Positions 35,727 to 44,675 of a stretch of 64,000 nt of DNA are shown piece after piece. The notes below the pieces were generated by a model. The model had not been told where the DNA came from, ran no database searches, and worked only from the letters and a program-made list of their open reading frames with translations. This DNA comes from JABDQZ01 sp963801985. GTDB lineage: Bacteria; Pseudomonadota; Gammaproteobacteria; Chromatiales; Chromatiaceae. Both the position numbers and the translations under genes were made by a program. Every line of letters begins with the position of its first letter. Position 1 is the stretch's first letter. The stretch covers positions 169,682-233,681 of the forward strand of contig CAWDGV010000011.1 in NCBI GenBank assembly GCA_963801985.1. Reading direction: 5' to 3'.

Positions 35727-36937
35727 AAGCGCTCCAGTATTATCGAATAAATCTCTTCATCGGTTAACACGATCGGATTGGTTTTCATACTGCTACCACG
35801 TGAATTTGCAACCACATGAGCCAGCTCACTTTGTTTCACACCGTAATACCCCAGAGGCTGAATCTGCATCTGCCCTGTCCATTGGGTTAACTGGTCAACC
35901 AGGTTGAGTAAAGCGTCATCCCGGGATGCGAAACGTTTTTCGGCTAGCACTTCTGCTACGCGCGCATAACGATCCAGCGCGATGTTGTCTGGTTCACGCT
36001 GCTGCATCGCATTGATATTGACACGGGTAGCCGTAGCCACCAGGGTTCCACACACCACGCCATGAGGAATGGGATAAAAAGCACCTAATGGAGATGCCAG
36101 GCCGTGTACTGAGCCAAGGCCAGTCTGTGCCAGGTTAATCCCTGAAACCAGGGAAGCAAAAGCCATTTGTTCCCGTGCACGGGCATCACTGCCTTCTGAC
36201 TCATACAACTTGATAAGCCCGTCACGCGCAGCCCGTAAGCCGGCTATCCCCAGGGCATCATTAAATGTGTTGGTTTTAATCGAAACATAGGACTCGAGAA
36301 GCTGGGTTAACGCATCCATGCCATTTGCGGCTATAACCTCCCGGGGACAGGTGGACAGCAGGTCAGGATCAACAATCGCCACTTCCGCAACCAGCTTGTC
36401 ATCCCTGAAGGACTTTTTAAAACCATCCAGACCACAACGGCTCAATACCGCATTCTTGGTAGCCTCGCTGCCAGTACCTGCAGTGGTGGGTACTGCGATA
36501 AAAGGGACTGCCGGACCTTCATAAGGCAGTTCCGGTCCTACTCCTTCGAGGTAATCCATCACTGAACGCTTTACCTCGAGCAAACCCGCGATAGCCTTGG
36601 CGGCATCCAGCGCGCTGCCCCCACCGACAGCAACCACAACATCAATCTGGCAACTGGACATACGCGCCACGATTTCATCCACCATTTCCGGAGAAGGCTC
36701 GCCCGGGATACTGACATGCTGCAACTTGATCTGTGCATCTGCAAACTGCTGCTGTAATTGCTGCCAGCGATGTGATTGCTGGAAAGACTGCCCCCCAGTG
36801 ACCAGTAATGCCCGGCATCCATATTGTGCTGCCAGGCGGGCGATATCATTGAACCGTCCTGCACCAAACTCGATGCGGGGTAAACGCGCCAGTGAAAACT
36901 GTATATTGGTATTCAGGTTCATTTGACAAAAATCCAT
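35723..36937 (-). CDS. Iron-containing alcohol dehydrogenase family protein
   Basis: 404 residues, cytosolic NAD(P)-dependent enzyme of the Fe-ADH (group III) superfamily. Nucleotide-binding GGGSALDAAKAIAG is near residue 105, PTTAGTGSEATKNAV near 152, and the metal ligands in NGMDALTQLLESY (Asp), GSVHGLASPLG and IPHGVVCG (His residues). Substrates range from short alcohols to lactaldehyde or hydroxybutanal, so the precise reaction cannot be stated. A start at ATG 36922 is equally possible. It is nearly back-to-back with the gene at 36936. Confidence 0.9.
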   Translation of the reverse strand: MDFCQMNLNTNIQFSLARLPRIEFGAGRFNDIARLAAQYGCRALLVTGGQSFQQSHRWQQLQQQFADAQIKLQHVSIPGEPSPEMVDEIVARMSSCQIDVVVAVGGGSALDAAKAIAGLLEVKRSVMDYLEGVGPELPYEGPAVPFIAVPTTAGTGSEATKNAVLSRCGLDGFKKSFRDDKLVAEVAIVDPDLLSTCPREVIAANGMDALTQLLESYVSIKTNTFNDALGIAGLRAARDGLIKLYESEGSDARAREQMAFASLVSGINLAQTGLGSVHGLASPLGAFYPIPHGVVCGTLVATATRVNINAMQQREPDNIALDRYARVAEVLAEKRFASRDDALLNLVDQLTQWTGQMQIQPLGYYGVKQSELAHVVANSRGSSMKTNPIVLTDEEIYSIILERL

Positions 36938-37889
36938 GCTGCAAACCAGGGTAGTAATTGTAACCCTGAACCACTATCGTTTTATACAAGTCAACCAACA
37001 ACCTTTACCCATGCCAGAGAACACGGCCTTTTGCTTTGCCCAACGCATGCTTAACCCCTTCAGGGGAGCGATGCATATCGTTAAACTGAAATGGTCCGAG
37101 GCCGTGACTACAGATGGCAGGAACTGGATATTGTATGTTCGTGGAGAAAAGTTTTACGACGACCTGCAGGATGGTAACGAAGAGCATATCGTTGTACCCG
37201 ATATCAAGTATGGTCAATGGTGCAAAAAAGAGGGCCTGCTACGCTCTCCTGTTCGCCTGACCACTTTCTACGATGAAATTGATTTTGAAGGCCAACAATT
37301 ACTGCATGCCGTTAAGGCAACTGCTGACAACCTGCCCTTCCCTTACATTGATCATCACGAACTCTGGCTGCTAAATGAAACAACCCGGCAGCCCCTCGCT
37401 TTGCTGGCTTCGCGTTGTGATCATGAAATCGAGGAAATGCCACCCCTGTTGCAATGGACGGCAGGCCAGGCTGCACGCAGGCTTTTTCCGGCATTGGATG
37501 CTTTACAGCAACAGGTTAACCAACTGGCCGGCAAACAGCCGGTTGCAAAATGGTTTGTCCGCCATGCGGACAGTTTACCCGGTGGTGAGCTGGATAAAGC
37601 CCAGCTCATCTCGGCGACTCAGGAGATAACCCAACTGATGGAATGGCAATCACCTTACCAGCTACTGTTAAAGCAGAATAATCATCACCGAATGAAGCTG
37701 GAAAAGGTGGCAGCCAGGCATGCCCTGAGGTTAGTCGAGCAACTGTCACTTTACCCGGAAATCCTGCAACCGAGGGTGATTACTGCTGCCCTGGTTGAAG
37801 CCCGCATGCGAAAATCAATTGCCGAGGATAATGGTTCTGCAGGTGCAGACAAGACCATTCCGCCTTTTTACCTGGAACTAGGCGACTGA
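36936..37889 (+). CDS. Conserved protein of unknown function
   Basis: Up to 317 residues, soluble, no recognised motif. Features: N-terminal beta-rich half (VTTDGRNWILYVRGEKFYDD, LLRSPVRLTTFYDEIDFEGQ) and a helical C-terminal half (LLQWTAGQAARRLFPALDAL, RHALRLVEQLSLYPEIL). The start is uncertain: 36936 overlaps the divergent alcohol dehydrogenase start, 37011 has no ribosome site, and 37071 has AGGGGAG three bases upstream but would drop plausible coding sequence. The last 12 bases overlap the end of the opposite-strand DUF255 gene. Function unknown. Confidence 0.65.
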   Translation: MLQTRVVIVTLNHYRFIQVNQQPLPMPENTAFCFAQRMLNPFRGAMHIVKLKWSEAVTTDGRNWILYVRGEKFYDDLQDGNEEHIVVPDIKYGQWCKKEGLLRSPVRLTTFYDEIDFEGQQLLHAVKATADNLPFPYIDHHELWLLNETTRQPLALLASRCDHEIEEMPPLLQWTAGQAARRLFPALDALQQQVNQLAGKQPVAKWFVRHADSLPGGELDKAQLISATQEITQLMEWQSPYQLLLKQNNHHRMKLEKVAARHALRLVEQLSLYPEILQPRVITAALVEARMRKSIAEDNGSAGADKTIPPFYLELGD

Positions 37890-39902
37890 TAATTCGCCAA
37901 TATCCGTCACGGGTGCAAGACAGGTCATACCCTGGCAGACATAGGCGCAGGTTTTTTCCAGTGGTTTCTTGTCTCGCAATGCATCAGGCAAGCCTGTTTC
38001 ATCATTTGCAATAGCAAACACCTGGCGATGGGGTGAATATTTTTTCTGCAGGGTGTTTAGCCAGACCGTTAATGTTTCGGCCGGCCCACGAATGATAATA
38101 ATTTCTGGAGGATCAAGGTATTCCTGCAAGGCCTGCAACAAGGAGCAGTGGGCATGCGGATATTGGTTGATGTCAGCCCAGGCGCTACGCAAGGTTTTTT
38201 CTGCCGCTTCAAGATAATCCATCCTGCCTGCCAGGTATCCGAGGCGCATAAGGGCCCTGGCTGCAATACCATTACCGGAGGGCATGGCCTCATCCGCAAA
38301 TGGCCTGGGCCGGTGGATCAGAGCCTCATGTTCATTGGCGGTAAAGAAGAAGCCCCCCTGTTGCCTGTCCTCAAACTGGTCAAGCAGGACATCGGCCAGT
38401 TCGATGGCAAATGCCAGGTAAGCTGAATTCCATTTCGCCGTTAGCAGCTCGATGATGGCATCGACCAGGTAAGCGTAGTCATCAAGATACGCATTCAGAT
38501 GGGATACATTCTCCCGGTGAGCGGCCAGCAGACGGCCATCTTTCCATAAATTTTGCTGGATAAAATTCAGCGCACGTTCTGCCGAAGCAAGCCATTCCTG
38601 TTGACCTGATACTTTAGCGGCCTTGACCATACCCTTGATCATCAAGGCATTCCACGATGTCAGAATCTTGTCATCCGTACCCGGATGTACCCGCAGTGCG
38701 CGTGCCTGGTACAGCTTCTCCCTGGCGCCATCCCAGGTCAATTGCTGCTCTGCATCCAAAGCTTCAGGAAAACGTTGTGCATCACAATGCAAGTGCCACT
38801 GGCCTTCAAAGTTGGGCGGTTGATCCAGTGAAAATCGCTCACTTACAAGTGCATATTCTCCGTCGCTGAGTAACTGCCTAACCTGGTCCGGGTTCCAGAT
38901 ATAGAACCGGCCCTCTTCGCCTTCGCTATCGGCATCCTGTGCTGAGAAATACCCACCAGCCCGGGATTGCATTTCAGTCTGTACCCAGTTGGCGGTAGCA
39001 TCAATGACCCGGGCATAAGCCAGGTTACCCGTAATGAGCAACAGGTCACTGTAAAACCCCAGCAAGGGTCCATTGTCATAGAGCATTTTTTCAAAATGCG
39101 GGATCTTCCATTCGCTATCAGTCGAATAACGGCAAAATCCGCCACCGAGATGATCGAAGATGCCTCCAAGCGCCATGTGCAGAGCCGAAACATCAGCCAT
39201 CTGCAATGCCATGTCGCGTTGTTCCTGGCTATCGCCGTCATGCCAGGCAAACAGGCATTGCTGCAACATATCCGGGTGGGGAAACTTAGGCGCACCGCTA
39301 AAGCCTCCACGATCAGGATCAAAACTCTTGACCAGCATTTCGCCAGCCTTGCTGATCGGTTGCGCATGCAGGTCACTCTTTTCTGACGATGACGAAGGTC
39401 TGGCAAAAGCATCCAGAATGGCCTGGTTATGCTCACGGATCTCAGCTTCACGTGTCCGCCAGGCTTTATCCACAGATATCATCACCTCCTTGAACGCAGG
39501 CCTGCCATACGAGGCAACCGGAGGGAAATAGGTACCGGTGAAAAACGGTACAAGGTTATCAGGTGTCAGGAAAACAGTCAGTGGCCAGCCACCACCCTGC
39601 CGGTTCATTAACTGGTAAGCTGCCTGGTATATCTTGTCCAGGTCCGGGCGCTCTTCACGATCCACCTTGATATTGATAAACAGCTCGTTCATCAGCGTCG
39701 CTGTAGCTTCATCTTCAAAAGACTCATGCGCCATGACATGGCACCAATGACAGGCAGAGTAGCCAATCGATAGCAGGATAGGCTTGTTCTGCTGACGCGC
39801 CAGTTGCAACGCTTCTTCATCCCAGGGGTACCAGTCAACCGGGTTATCCGCATGCTGCAACAGGTAAGGACTGGTCGTTTTGGATAATCGGTTAGCTGAC
39901 AT
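37878..39902 (-). CDS. Thioredoxin-domain DUF255 protein (YyaL/spermatogenesis-associated 20 family)
   Basis: About 674 residues. N-terminal thioredoxin-like DUF255 domain: NRLSKTTSPYLLQHADNPVD, then the redox pair in SACHWCHVMAHESFED, and GGWPLTVFLTPD. The rest is an alpha/alpha six-barrel like N-acyl-glucosamine 2-epimerases (GGFSGAPKFPHP, GGGFCRYSTD, PHFEKMLYDNG, LTSWNALMIKGM). Activity is not established. ATG 39902 is chosen since the family N-terminus starts there; the frame opens at 39959. It is divergent from znuA, with the Zur box 78 bp from its start, so it may also answer to zinc. Confidence 0.9.
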   Translation of the reverse strand: MSANRLSKTTSPYLLQHADNPVDWYPWDEEALQLARQQNKPILLSIGYSACHWCHVMAHESFEDEATATLMNELFINIKVDREERPDLDKIYQAAYQLMNRQGGGWPLTVFLTPDNLVPFFTGTYFPPVASYGRPAFKEVMISVDKAWRTREAEIREHNQAILDAFARPSSSSEKSDLHAQPISKAGEMLVKSFDPDRGGFSGAPKFPHPDMLQQCLFAWHDGDSQEQRDMALQMADVSALHMALGGIFDHLGGGFCRYSTDSEWKIPHFEKMLYDNGPLLGFYSDLLLITGNLAYARVIDATANWVQTEMQSRAGGYFSAQDADSEGEEGRFYIWNPDQVRQLLSDGEYALVSERFSLDQPPNFEGQWHLHCDAQRFPEALDAEQQLTWDGAREKLYQARALRVHPGTDDKILTSWNALMIKGMVKAAKVSGQQEWLASAERALNFIQQNLWKDGRLLAAHRENVSHLNAYLDDYAYLVDAIIELLTAKWNSAYLAFAIELADVLLDQFEDRQQGGFFFTANEHEALIHRPRPFADEAMPSGNGIAARALMRLGYLAGRMDYLEAAEKTLRSAWADINQYPHAHCSLLQALQEYLDPPEIIIIRGPAETLTVWLNTLQKKYSPHRQVFAIANDETGLPDALRDKKPLEKTCAYVCQGMTCLAPVTDIGELSVA

Positions 39903-39979
39903 ACAACTCTCAAAATCAAAGAATAATCTTCCGACCCTAGCAAAAAGCCGTCGAGACAAAACACTGCAAAAACTAGCGT

Positions 39980-39998
39980 AATGTTATATTATTACATT
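39980..39998. promoter_or_regulatory. Zur box
   Basis: AATGTTATATTATTACATT agrees with the gammaproteobacterial Zur consensus (AATGTTATAWTATAACATT) at all but one position and is an almost perfect 19-base dyad. It lies 22 bp before the znuA ATG at 40020, between znuA and the divergent DUF255 gene, where bound Zur would block transcription when zinc is ample. zur itself is the fourth gene of the downstream operon. Confidence 0.88.
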
Positions 39999-40019
39999 TT
40001 TGTTTGTCTGACGTTTGCC

Positions 40020-40874
40020 ATGCCAAGGCTATTGTTTCTTTTTTTACTGATAGCTCCTGCTTTACTGAAAGCCGAAGCCCTGCAGATTTTTGTCAGTGTC
40101 CCACCACTTAAAACTTTTGTTGAAAAAGTTGCGGGTCCGCGTGCCAGCGTGCATACCATGGTTAAACCCGGCCATAACCCGGCAACTTATGAACCCAGTC
40201 CACTGCAAATCAGTCACCTGGCCAATACCGATTTTTTTCTGCGCATAAACATGCCCTACGAGAAAGCCTGGATGCCACGGATTCAAGCCACCAACCCCGC
40301 TATGCAGGTCTTCGATGCACACCAGGGTATAGCAATGCGCAAGTTTGCACAGAACCACCAGCATGATGATCACAGCCATCACGAAAACGAGCTGGATCCC
40401 CACATCTGGACCAGCCCGATAGTGGTTGCGGAAATATTGTCAAACATTGAAAAACTGCTTTCTGATGCCCTGCCTGAATACAGCCAGGAATTTGCAGTTA
40501 ACAGGCAGCATTATGCTGCAGAACTGCAACAACTTGATCAGCAAATCGACCAGCAACTGCATTCATTACAGGATCGCAAATTCATGGTATTTCACCCTTC
40601 CTGGGGTTACTTTGCCGATCGCTATCAACTTGAACAGATCGCGATTGAAAAACAGGGCAAGGAACCGGGTGCCCGCACGCTGAGCACGTTAATCAACCAG
40701 GCGAAACTAGCCGGGGTGAAAGTGATCTTCGTACAACCCCAGTTCAGCCGCCAGTCTGCCTTGCAGGTAGCCCGCGCGATCAATGGAAAGGTTATCGCCA
40801 TTGATCCACTTGCAACAGACTACATCAATAACCTGCGCCAGGTTGCGCAACAGCTGGCAGAAGCACTGCAATGA
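40020..40874 (+). CDS. znuA: Zinc ABC transporter, periplasmic binding protein
   Basis: Cluster A-I substrate-binding protein of about 284 residues with a signal peptide (LLFLFLLIAPALLKAEA). Zinc ligands are expected at the His of GHNPATYEPSP, in ELDPHIWTSP, the His of MVFHPSWGYF and the late Asp in IDPLATDY. The flexible His/Asp-rich loop NHQHDDHSHHENE before DPHIW is typical of zinc-specific ZnuA. ATG 40020 is chosen: the earlier in-frame ATG at 39981 falls inside the Zur box. The stop overlaps the ATG of znuC (ATGA). Confidence 0.94.
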   Translation: MPRLLFLFLLIAPALLKAEALQIFVSVPPLKTFVEKVAGPRASVHTMVKPGHNPATYEPSPLQISHLANTDFFLRINMPYEKAWMPRIQATNPAMQVFDAHQGIAMRKFAQNHQHDDHSHHENELDPHIWTSPIVVAEILSNIEKLLSDALPEYSQEFAVNRQHYAAELQQLDQQIDQQLHSLQDRKFMVFHPSWGYFADRYQLEQIAIEKQGKEPGARTLSTLINQAKLAGVKVIFVQPQFSRQSALQVARAINGKVIAIDPLATDYINNLRQVAQQLAEALQ

Positions 40875-41629
40875 ACACCTCATCACAAACTATTATCAAG
40901 CTGAAAGATGTCAATTTTTCCTACGGTGAAGCACCGGTCGTGGAAAACATCAGCCTGGAAGTTAGCGCAGGCGAATTTCTTGGCATTGTCGGCCCCAATG
41001 CCGGTGGAAAAAGCACCCTGCTGAAACTGATCCTGGGTTTGCTCCAGCCACAATCAGGCCAGGTACAGGTACTCGGCAAGACACCCGGCGGCAGGCGTCA
41101 CCTGCTCGGTTATGTGCCGCAATATCCCAGTTTCCCGAGGGACTTCCCCATCACCGTTGAACAGGCTGTTTTGCTTGGGCGCATCGGCATGAGCTCTAAA
41201 ACCTGGCTGGGTAACCTGTTACCCGGGCGTTACCAGAAAGCCGACTATGAAGCTGCCCGCCTGGCACTGACCGAAGTCGAAGCAGATAACCTCGCCAATC
41301 GCCAGATAGGCAGCCTGTCAGGCGGCCAGTTACAGCGCGTGCTGCTGGCACGTTCACTGGTTGCAGATCCTCAAATCCTGATCCTTGATGAACCGACAGC
41401 CAACATTGACCAGCGCCTGGAAAGCGATATTTTTGATTTACTCAAACGCCTGAATGAACGCATGGCAATCCTGGTCGTTTCACATGACATTGCCTTTGTT
41501 TCCAGTTATGTCACACGGGTTGCCTGCATCAACCGCACCCTGGTCTGCCATCATACGGATGCAATTGATGGCGAGGTAATCCAGTCCCTGTATGGAGAGG
41601 ATGTGCGCATGATTGCACATCATCACTAA
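40871..41629 (+). CDS. znuC: Zinc ABC transporter, ATP-binding protein
   Basis: 252 residues. Walker A GPNAGGKSTLLK near residue 40, Q-loop YVPQYPSFPRDFP, signature SLSGGQLQRVLLARSL near 148, Walker B ILILDEPTANID near 170 and the switch His in VVSHDIAFVSSYV. Matches the manganese/zinc/iron chelate subfamily of ABC ATPases. It energises zinc import with ZnuA and ZnuB. Coupled to znuA by overlap; znuB starts 21 bp after its stop. Confidence 0.94.
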   Translation: MNTSSQTIIKLKDVNFSYGEAPVVENISLEVSAGEFLGIVGPNAGGKSTLLKLILGLLQPQSGQVQVLGKTPGGRRHLLGYVPQYPSFPRDFPITVEQAVLLGRIGMSSKTWLGNLLPGRYQKADYEAARLALTEVEADNLANRQIGSLSGGQLQRVLLARSLVADPQILILDEPTANIDQRLESDIFDLLKRLNERMAILVVSHDIAFVSSYVTRVACINRTLVCHHTDAIDGEVIQSLYGEDVRMIAHHH

Positions 41630-41650
41630 TTACCTGATGGAATTGAGTTA

Positions 41651-42526
41651 ATGGAATTTTTCACCGCACTCGCAGAACAAAGTTTTCTGCAATACGCATT
41701 AATTGCCGGCCTGCTGGCCAGTATCGGTTGTGGCGTCATGGGCACCTATGTTGTCGTCAAGCGCATCGCATTTATTGCTGGCGGTATCGCCCACTCGGTA
41801 CTCGGCGGTATGGGTGCTGCAATTTATTATGGCCAGGATCCACTGGCTGGTGCATTGGTTGCAGCCATCATCGCCGCCCTGCTGATTGGCTGGGTACGTC
41901 TAAAATGGCATGCACAGGAAGACACCCTGATTGGCGCGCTCTGGGCCATTGGCATGGCCGTGGGCATCATGTTCATTTCCAAGACACCGGGTTACCAGTC
42001 TGACCTGATGAGTTACCTGTTTGGCAATATCCTGCTGGTACCTGAAGAAAGTCTGTGGTTCATGGCGACCCTGGATGCCCTGTTACTGCTGATTGTCGGC
42101 GCTTATCATCGACAGTTTCTGGCCATTGTTTTTGATGAGGAATTCGCACGTTTGCGGGGTATTCCGACGACTTTTTTCTACCTGCTGTTATTGATACTGA
42201 TCGCTGTCACCGTGGTATTACTGATCCAGGTTGTTGGCCTGATACTGGTACTGGCATTGCTGACCTTACCGGCTGCAGTAGCCGGACATTACGTCCATTC
42301 GCTGGGACGCATGATGTTACTGGCTACCATACTCGGCAGCATTGTCAGCACCACCGGCCTGGCCATTTCCTATAGTCCGGACCTGCCTGCCGGACCCACC
42401 ATTATTTTACTGGCAGGCGCCATCTATATCGCGTCCGCCCTGTTGTCACGATTTTTTGCCAACAAGCGTTCCCGCGCCCATGTTTACCACGCTGATGCCG
42501 AACGCATGCAGCAGGGAGATCTGTAA
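41651..42526 (+). CDS. znuB: Zinc ABC transporter, permease
   Basis: 291 residues with about eight or nine hydrophobic helices of the ABC-3 family. Typical segments: LASIGCGVMGTYVVVKRIAF, AGGIAHSVLGGMGAAIYYG, and the coupling region FDEEFARLRGIPTTFFYLLL, followed by VVGLILVLALLTLPAAVAGH. A short cytosolic His-containing tail ends the protein. It forms the inner-membrane channel for zinc. The final TAA shares a base with the zur ATG (TAATG). Confidence 0.94.
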   Translation: MEFFTALAEQSFLQYALIAGLLASIGCGVMGTYVVVKRIAFIAGGIAHSVLGGMGAAIYYGQDPLAGALVAAIIAALLIGWVRLKWHAQEDTLIGALWAIGMAVGIMFISKTPGYQSDLMSYLFGNILLVPEESLWFMATLDALLLLIVGAYHRQFLAIVFDEEFARLRGIPTTFFYLLLLILIAVTVVLLIQVVGLILVLALLTLPAAVAGHYVHSLGRMMLLATILGSIVSTTGLAISYSPDLPAGPTIILLAGAIYIASALLSRFFANKRSRAHVYHADAERMQQGDL

Positions 42527-42981
42527 TGAACAGGAAACAGACAGCCAGGGTATTACAACAGGCCCAAACCTTATGTGAACAACGAGGCTCCCGACTGACA
42601 ACACAGCGGAAGACGGTGCTGGAACTGATTTACGCCGCCGAGAAGCCGTTAAGTGCCTATGAAATCCTCGACCTGCTGCGGGAAACCACTAAAAACCCGG
42701 CCCCCCCTACAGTTTACCGGGCGCTGGACTTTTTGCTCGAGCAGGGACTGGTTCATAAGCTGGAAAGCCAGCATGCCTTTATTGCCTGTACCCATCCTGA
42801 TCATAAGCATACCGGCCAGTTTTTAATTTGCGATGACTGCGGCGAAGTCAGTGAAATTGAAAACCAGGCCATCGCCAAAAGCGTGCACTCGGCCGAGCGG
42901 GCAACCGGCTTTAAAACCCGGCACCCGGTTATCGAACTGGTGGGTACCTGTGCTGACTGCCAGTCTGGCAATCATAAATAA
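42526..42981 (+). CDS. zur: Zinc uptake regulator, Fur family
   Basis: 151 residues. Winged-helix N-terminal domain (LTTQRKTVLELIYAAEKPLS, APPTVYRALDFLLEQGLVHKL) and a zinc-binding C-terminal dimerisation domain with two Cys-x2-Cys pairs, LICDDCGEV and GTCADCQ, plus CTHPDHKHTG, the arrangement expected for structural zinc and sensing sites. Placement as the last gene of the znu operon supports Zur rather than Fur. It would autoregulate via the Zur box at 39980. Its stop is two bases from that of the convergent CDGSH fusion gene. Confidence 0.93.
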   Translation: MNRKQTARVLQQAQTLCEQRGSRLTTQRKTVLELIYAAEKPLSAYEILDLLRETTKNPAPPTVYRALDFLLEQGLVHKLESQHAFIACTHPDHKHTGQFLICDDCGEVSEIENQAIAKSVHSAERATGFKTRHPVIELVGTCADCQSGNHK

Positions 42982-42982
42982 G

Positions 42983-44515
42983 TTAGTGGTCAACTCCGGC
43001 AAACGGGATACCAGCCAGCTCAGCCATGTCCTTTTTCCAGCTGGTTAAATCATGCCTGTTGAATTGGTTGAGATGATCATGTCCACAGGCCCGCGCCATC
43101 ACCTGCATCAACTCGACTGAAGTATTAAAGAACCTGTTGAGTCTTTGCGCGGAGGCATCAATATCAATTTTTGCCCGCAGCTCGGGATTCTGCGTGGCAA
43201 TGCCAGCCGGGCAATTATTGGTATGACACATTCGGGCTGCGACGCAGCCGATTGCCTGCATCGCACTATTGGCCAGTGCAATGCCATCCGCCCCCAGCGC
43301 CATGGCCTTGATGAAGTCTTCCGGTACACGCAAGCCGCCGGTGACAATCAAGGTAACATCCGGTCTTTCCAGTTTATCCAGAAGACGGCGCGCCCGGGCC
43401 AAAGCAGGGATGGTCGGTACCGATATATGATCGCGAAAAATCCTGGGAGCAGCTCCCGTTCCACCGCCCCGGCCGTCGAGGATGATGTAATCAACACCGG
43501 CATCGAGTGCAAATTCAATATCGGCTTCTATATGATTGGCTGACAGTTTCATACCTATTGGAATACCACCGCTAATCTCACGCACATGATCGCCAAACTG
43601 CTTGAAATCGCTGGATGTGTGTAACTCGCTAAAGGTCGCCGGGGATATGGCGCTTTTCCCAACTGGCAGGCCCCTGACCCGGGCTATTTTTTCGGTGACT
43701 TTTTTTCCGGGCAGATGTCCCCCGGTACCGGTTTTGGCGGCCTGGCCTCCCTTGAAATGGAAGGCCTGCACTTTGGTCAGTTGCTCTTCATCGTAACCAA
43801 ACATCGCGGAGGCCAGTTCATAAAAATAGCGGCTGTTAGCCTCCTGTTCTTCAGGAAGCATGCCGCCCTCACCCGAACAGATGCCGGTACCTGCCATCTC
43901 GGCGCCCCTCGCCAGTGCCAGCTTGGCTTCCTCAGACAAGGCGCCAAAGCTCATGTCCGAAACCAACAGGGGAATATTCAGCACCAGTGGTTTTTTCGCA
44001 TTGGGACCGATGACCAGTTCAGTAGCCACTGCAACATCTTCCTGTAACGGCTTGTGTGCAAACTGTGCTGTCAGCAACTGAATATCATCCCAATGCGGCA
44101 GTTCACTGCGGGGCACGCCCATTGCCACCATTTCACCATGGTGTCCTGTCTGTTGCAGGCCGTGCTTGGCCATGTCATGAATACGCTTGACAGTCGGCTC
44201 CTCGGGAGTTGACTGGACTGCCAAAACATCCTCTTCATGCAGATCACTTGAAGTTGCTTCATTCGCAGCTTCAGTAACCAGGCTATTGTGGCTGCCATCG
44301 CAAAACGGTGGATTCTTGGTATGTTTGCACTGGCACAACCAGGCTTCACCCGGTTCAATGGCAATAAACACTTCCGGTGAAAACTCTGTGCCGGCATGGG
44401 AACCATCACAGAGAGGCTGGTTGGCAGAGCGCCCGCAGCTGCACCAGTAATATTCCTCGCCTTCTTCGAGATTGACGGCAACCGGGCTGGTATCAGCAAT
44501 GACGGGCTTTTTCAT
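42983..44515 (-). CDS. Double-CDGSH domain fused to FMN-binding glutamate synthase-like domain
   Basis: 510 residues. Two CDGSH iron-sulfur motifs at the N-terminus: YWCSCGRSANQPLCDGSH (about residue 23) and WLCQCKHTKNPPFCDGSH (about 59), each with the Cys3-His ligand set for a labile 2Fe-2S cluster. After a linker of about 40 residues comes a GltB-type alpha/beta barrel (LVSDMSFGALSEEAKLALAR, GVDYIILDGRGGGTGAAP, VTGGLRVPEDFIKAMALGAD) with a 3Fe-4S-type Cys run (GCVAARMCHTNNCPAG). No glutamine amidotransferase domain is present, so the reaction is unknown. It is convergent with zur and divergent from the thioredoxin-zinc operon. Confidence 0.9.
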   Translation of the reverse strand: MKKPVIADTSPVAVNLEEGEEYYWCSCGRSANQPLCDGSHAGTEFSPEVFIAIEPGEAWLCQCKHTKNPPFCDGSHNSLVTEAANEATSSDLHEEDVLAVQSTPEEPTVKRIHDMAKHGLQQTGHHGEMVAMGVPRSELPHWDDIQLLTAQFAHKPLQEDVAVATELVIGPNAKKPLVLNIPLLVSDMSFGALSEEAKLALARGAEMAGTGICSGEGGMLPEEQEANSRYFYELASAMFGYDEEQLTKVQAFHFKGGQAAKTGTGGHLPGKKVTEKIARVRGLPVGKSAISPATFSELHTSSDFKQFGDHVREISGGIPIGMKLSANHIEADIEFALDAGVDYIILDGRGGGTGAAPRIFRDHISVPTIPALARARRLLDKLERPDVTLIVTGGLRVPEDFIKAMALGADGIALANSAMQAIGCVAARMCHTNNCPAGIATQNPELRAKIDIDASAQRLNRFFNTSVELMQVMARACGHDHLNQFNRHDLTSWKKDMAELAGIPFAGVDH

Positions 44516-44635
44516 GATAGTTTTCCTGTTGAGACGGTAATTCTCGATTTCTGCAGATAATAAATGAATACAAAAACCTTAGTACATTATTCCTGCATTG
44601 CTGCCGCTTACAACAGCTGACGTCAGACTGGCTGA

Positions 44636-44652
44636 CTGTTATATTTAAACAG
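44636..44652. promoter_or_regulatory. Zur-like palindrome
   Basis: CTGTTATATTTAAACAG shares TGTTATATT with the znuA Zur box and agrees with 13 of the 15 central bases of the Zur consensus. Its outer CTGTT/AACAG arms are perfect. It lies 23 bp before ATG 44676, the first gene of a run leading to the zrg-like zinc-uptake genes, and 120 bp from the divergent CDGSH fusion gene. Confidence 0.55.
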
Positions 44653-44675
44653 ACAAAAACAATACAGGTGACCCC

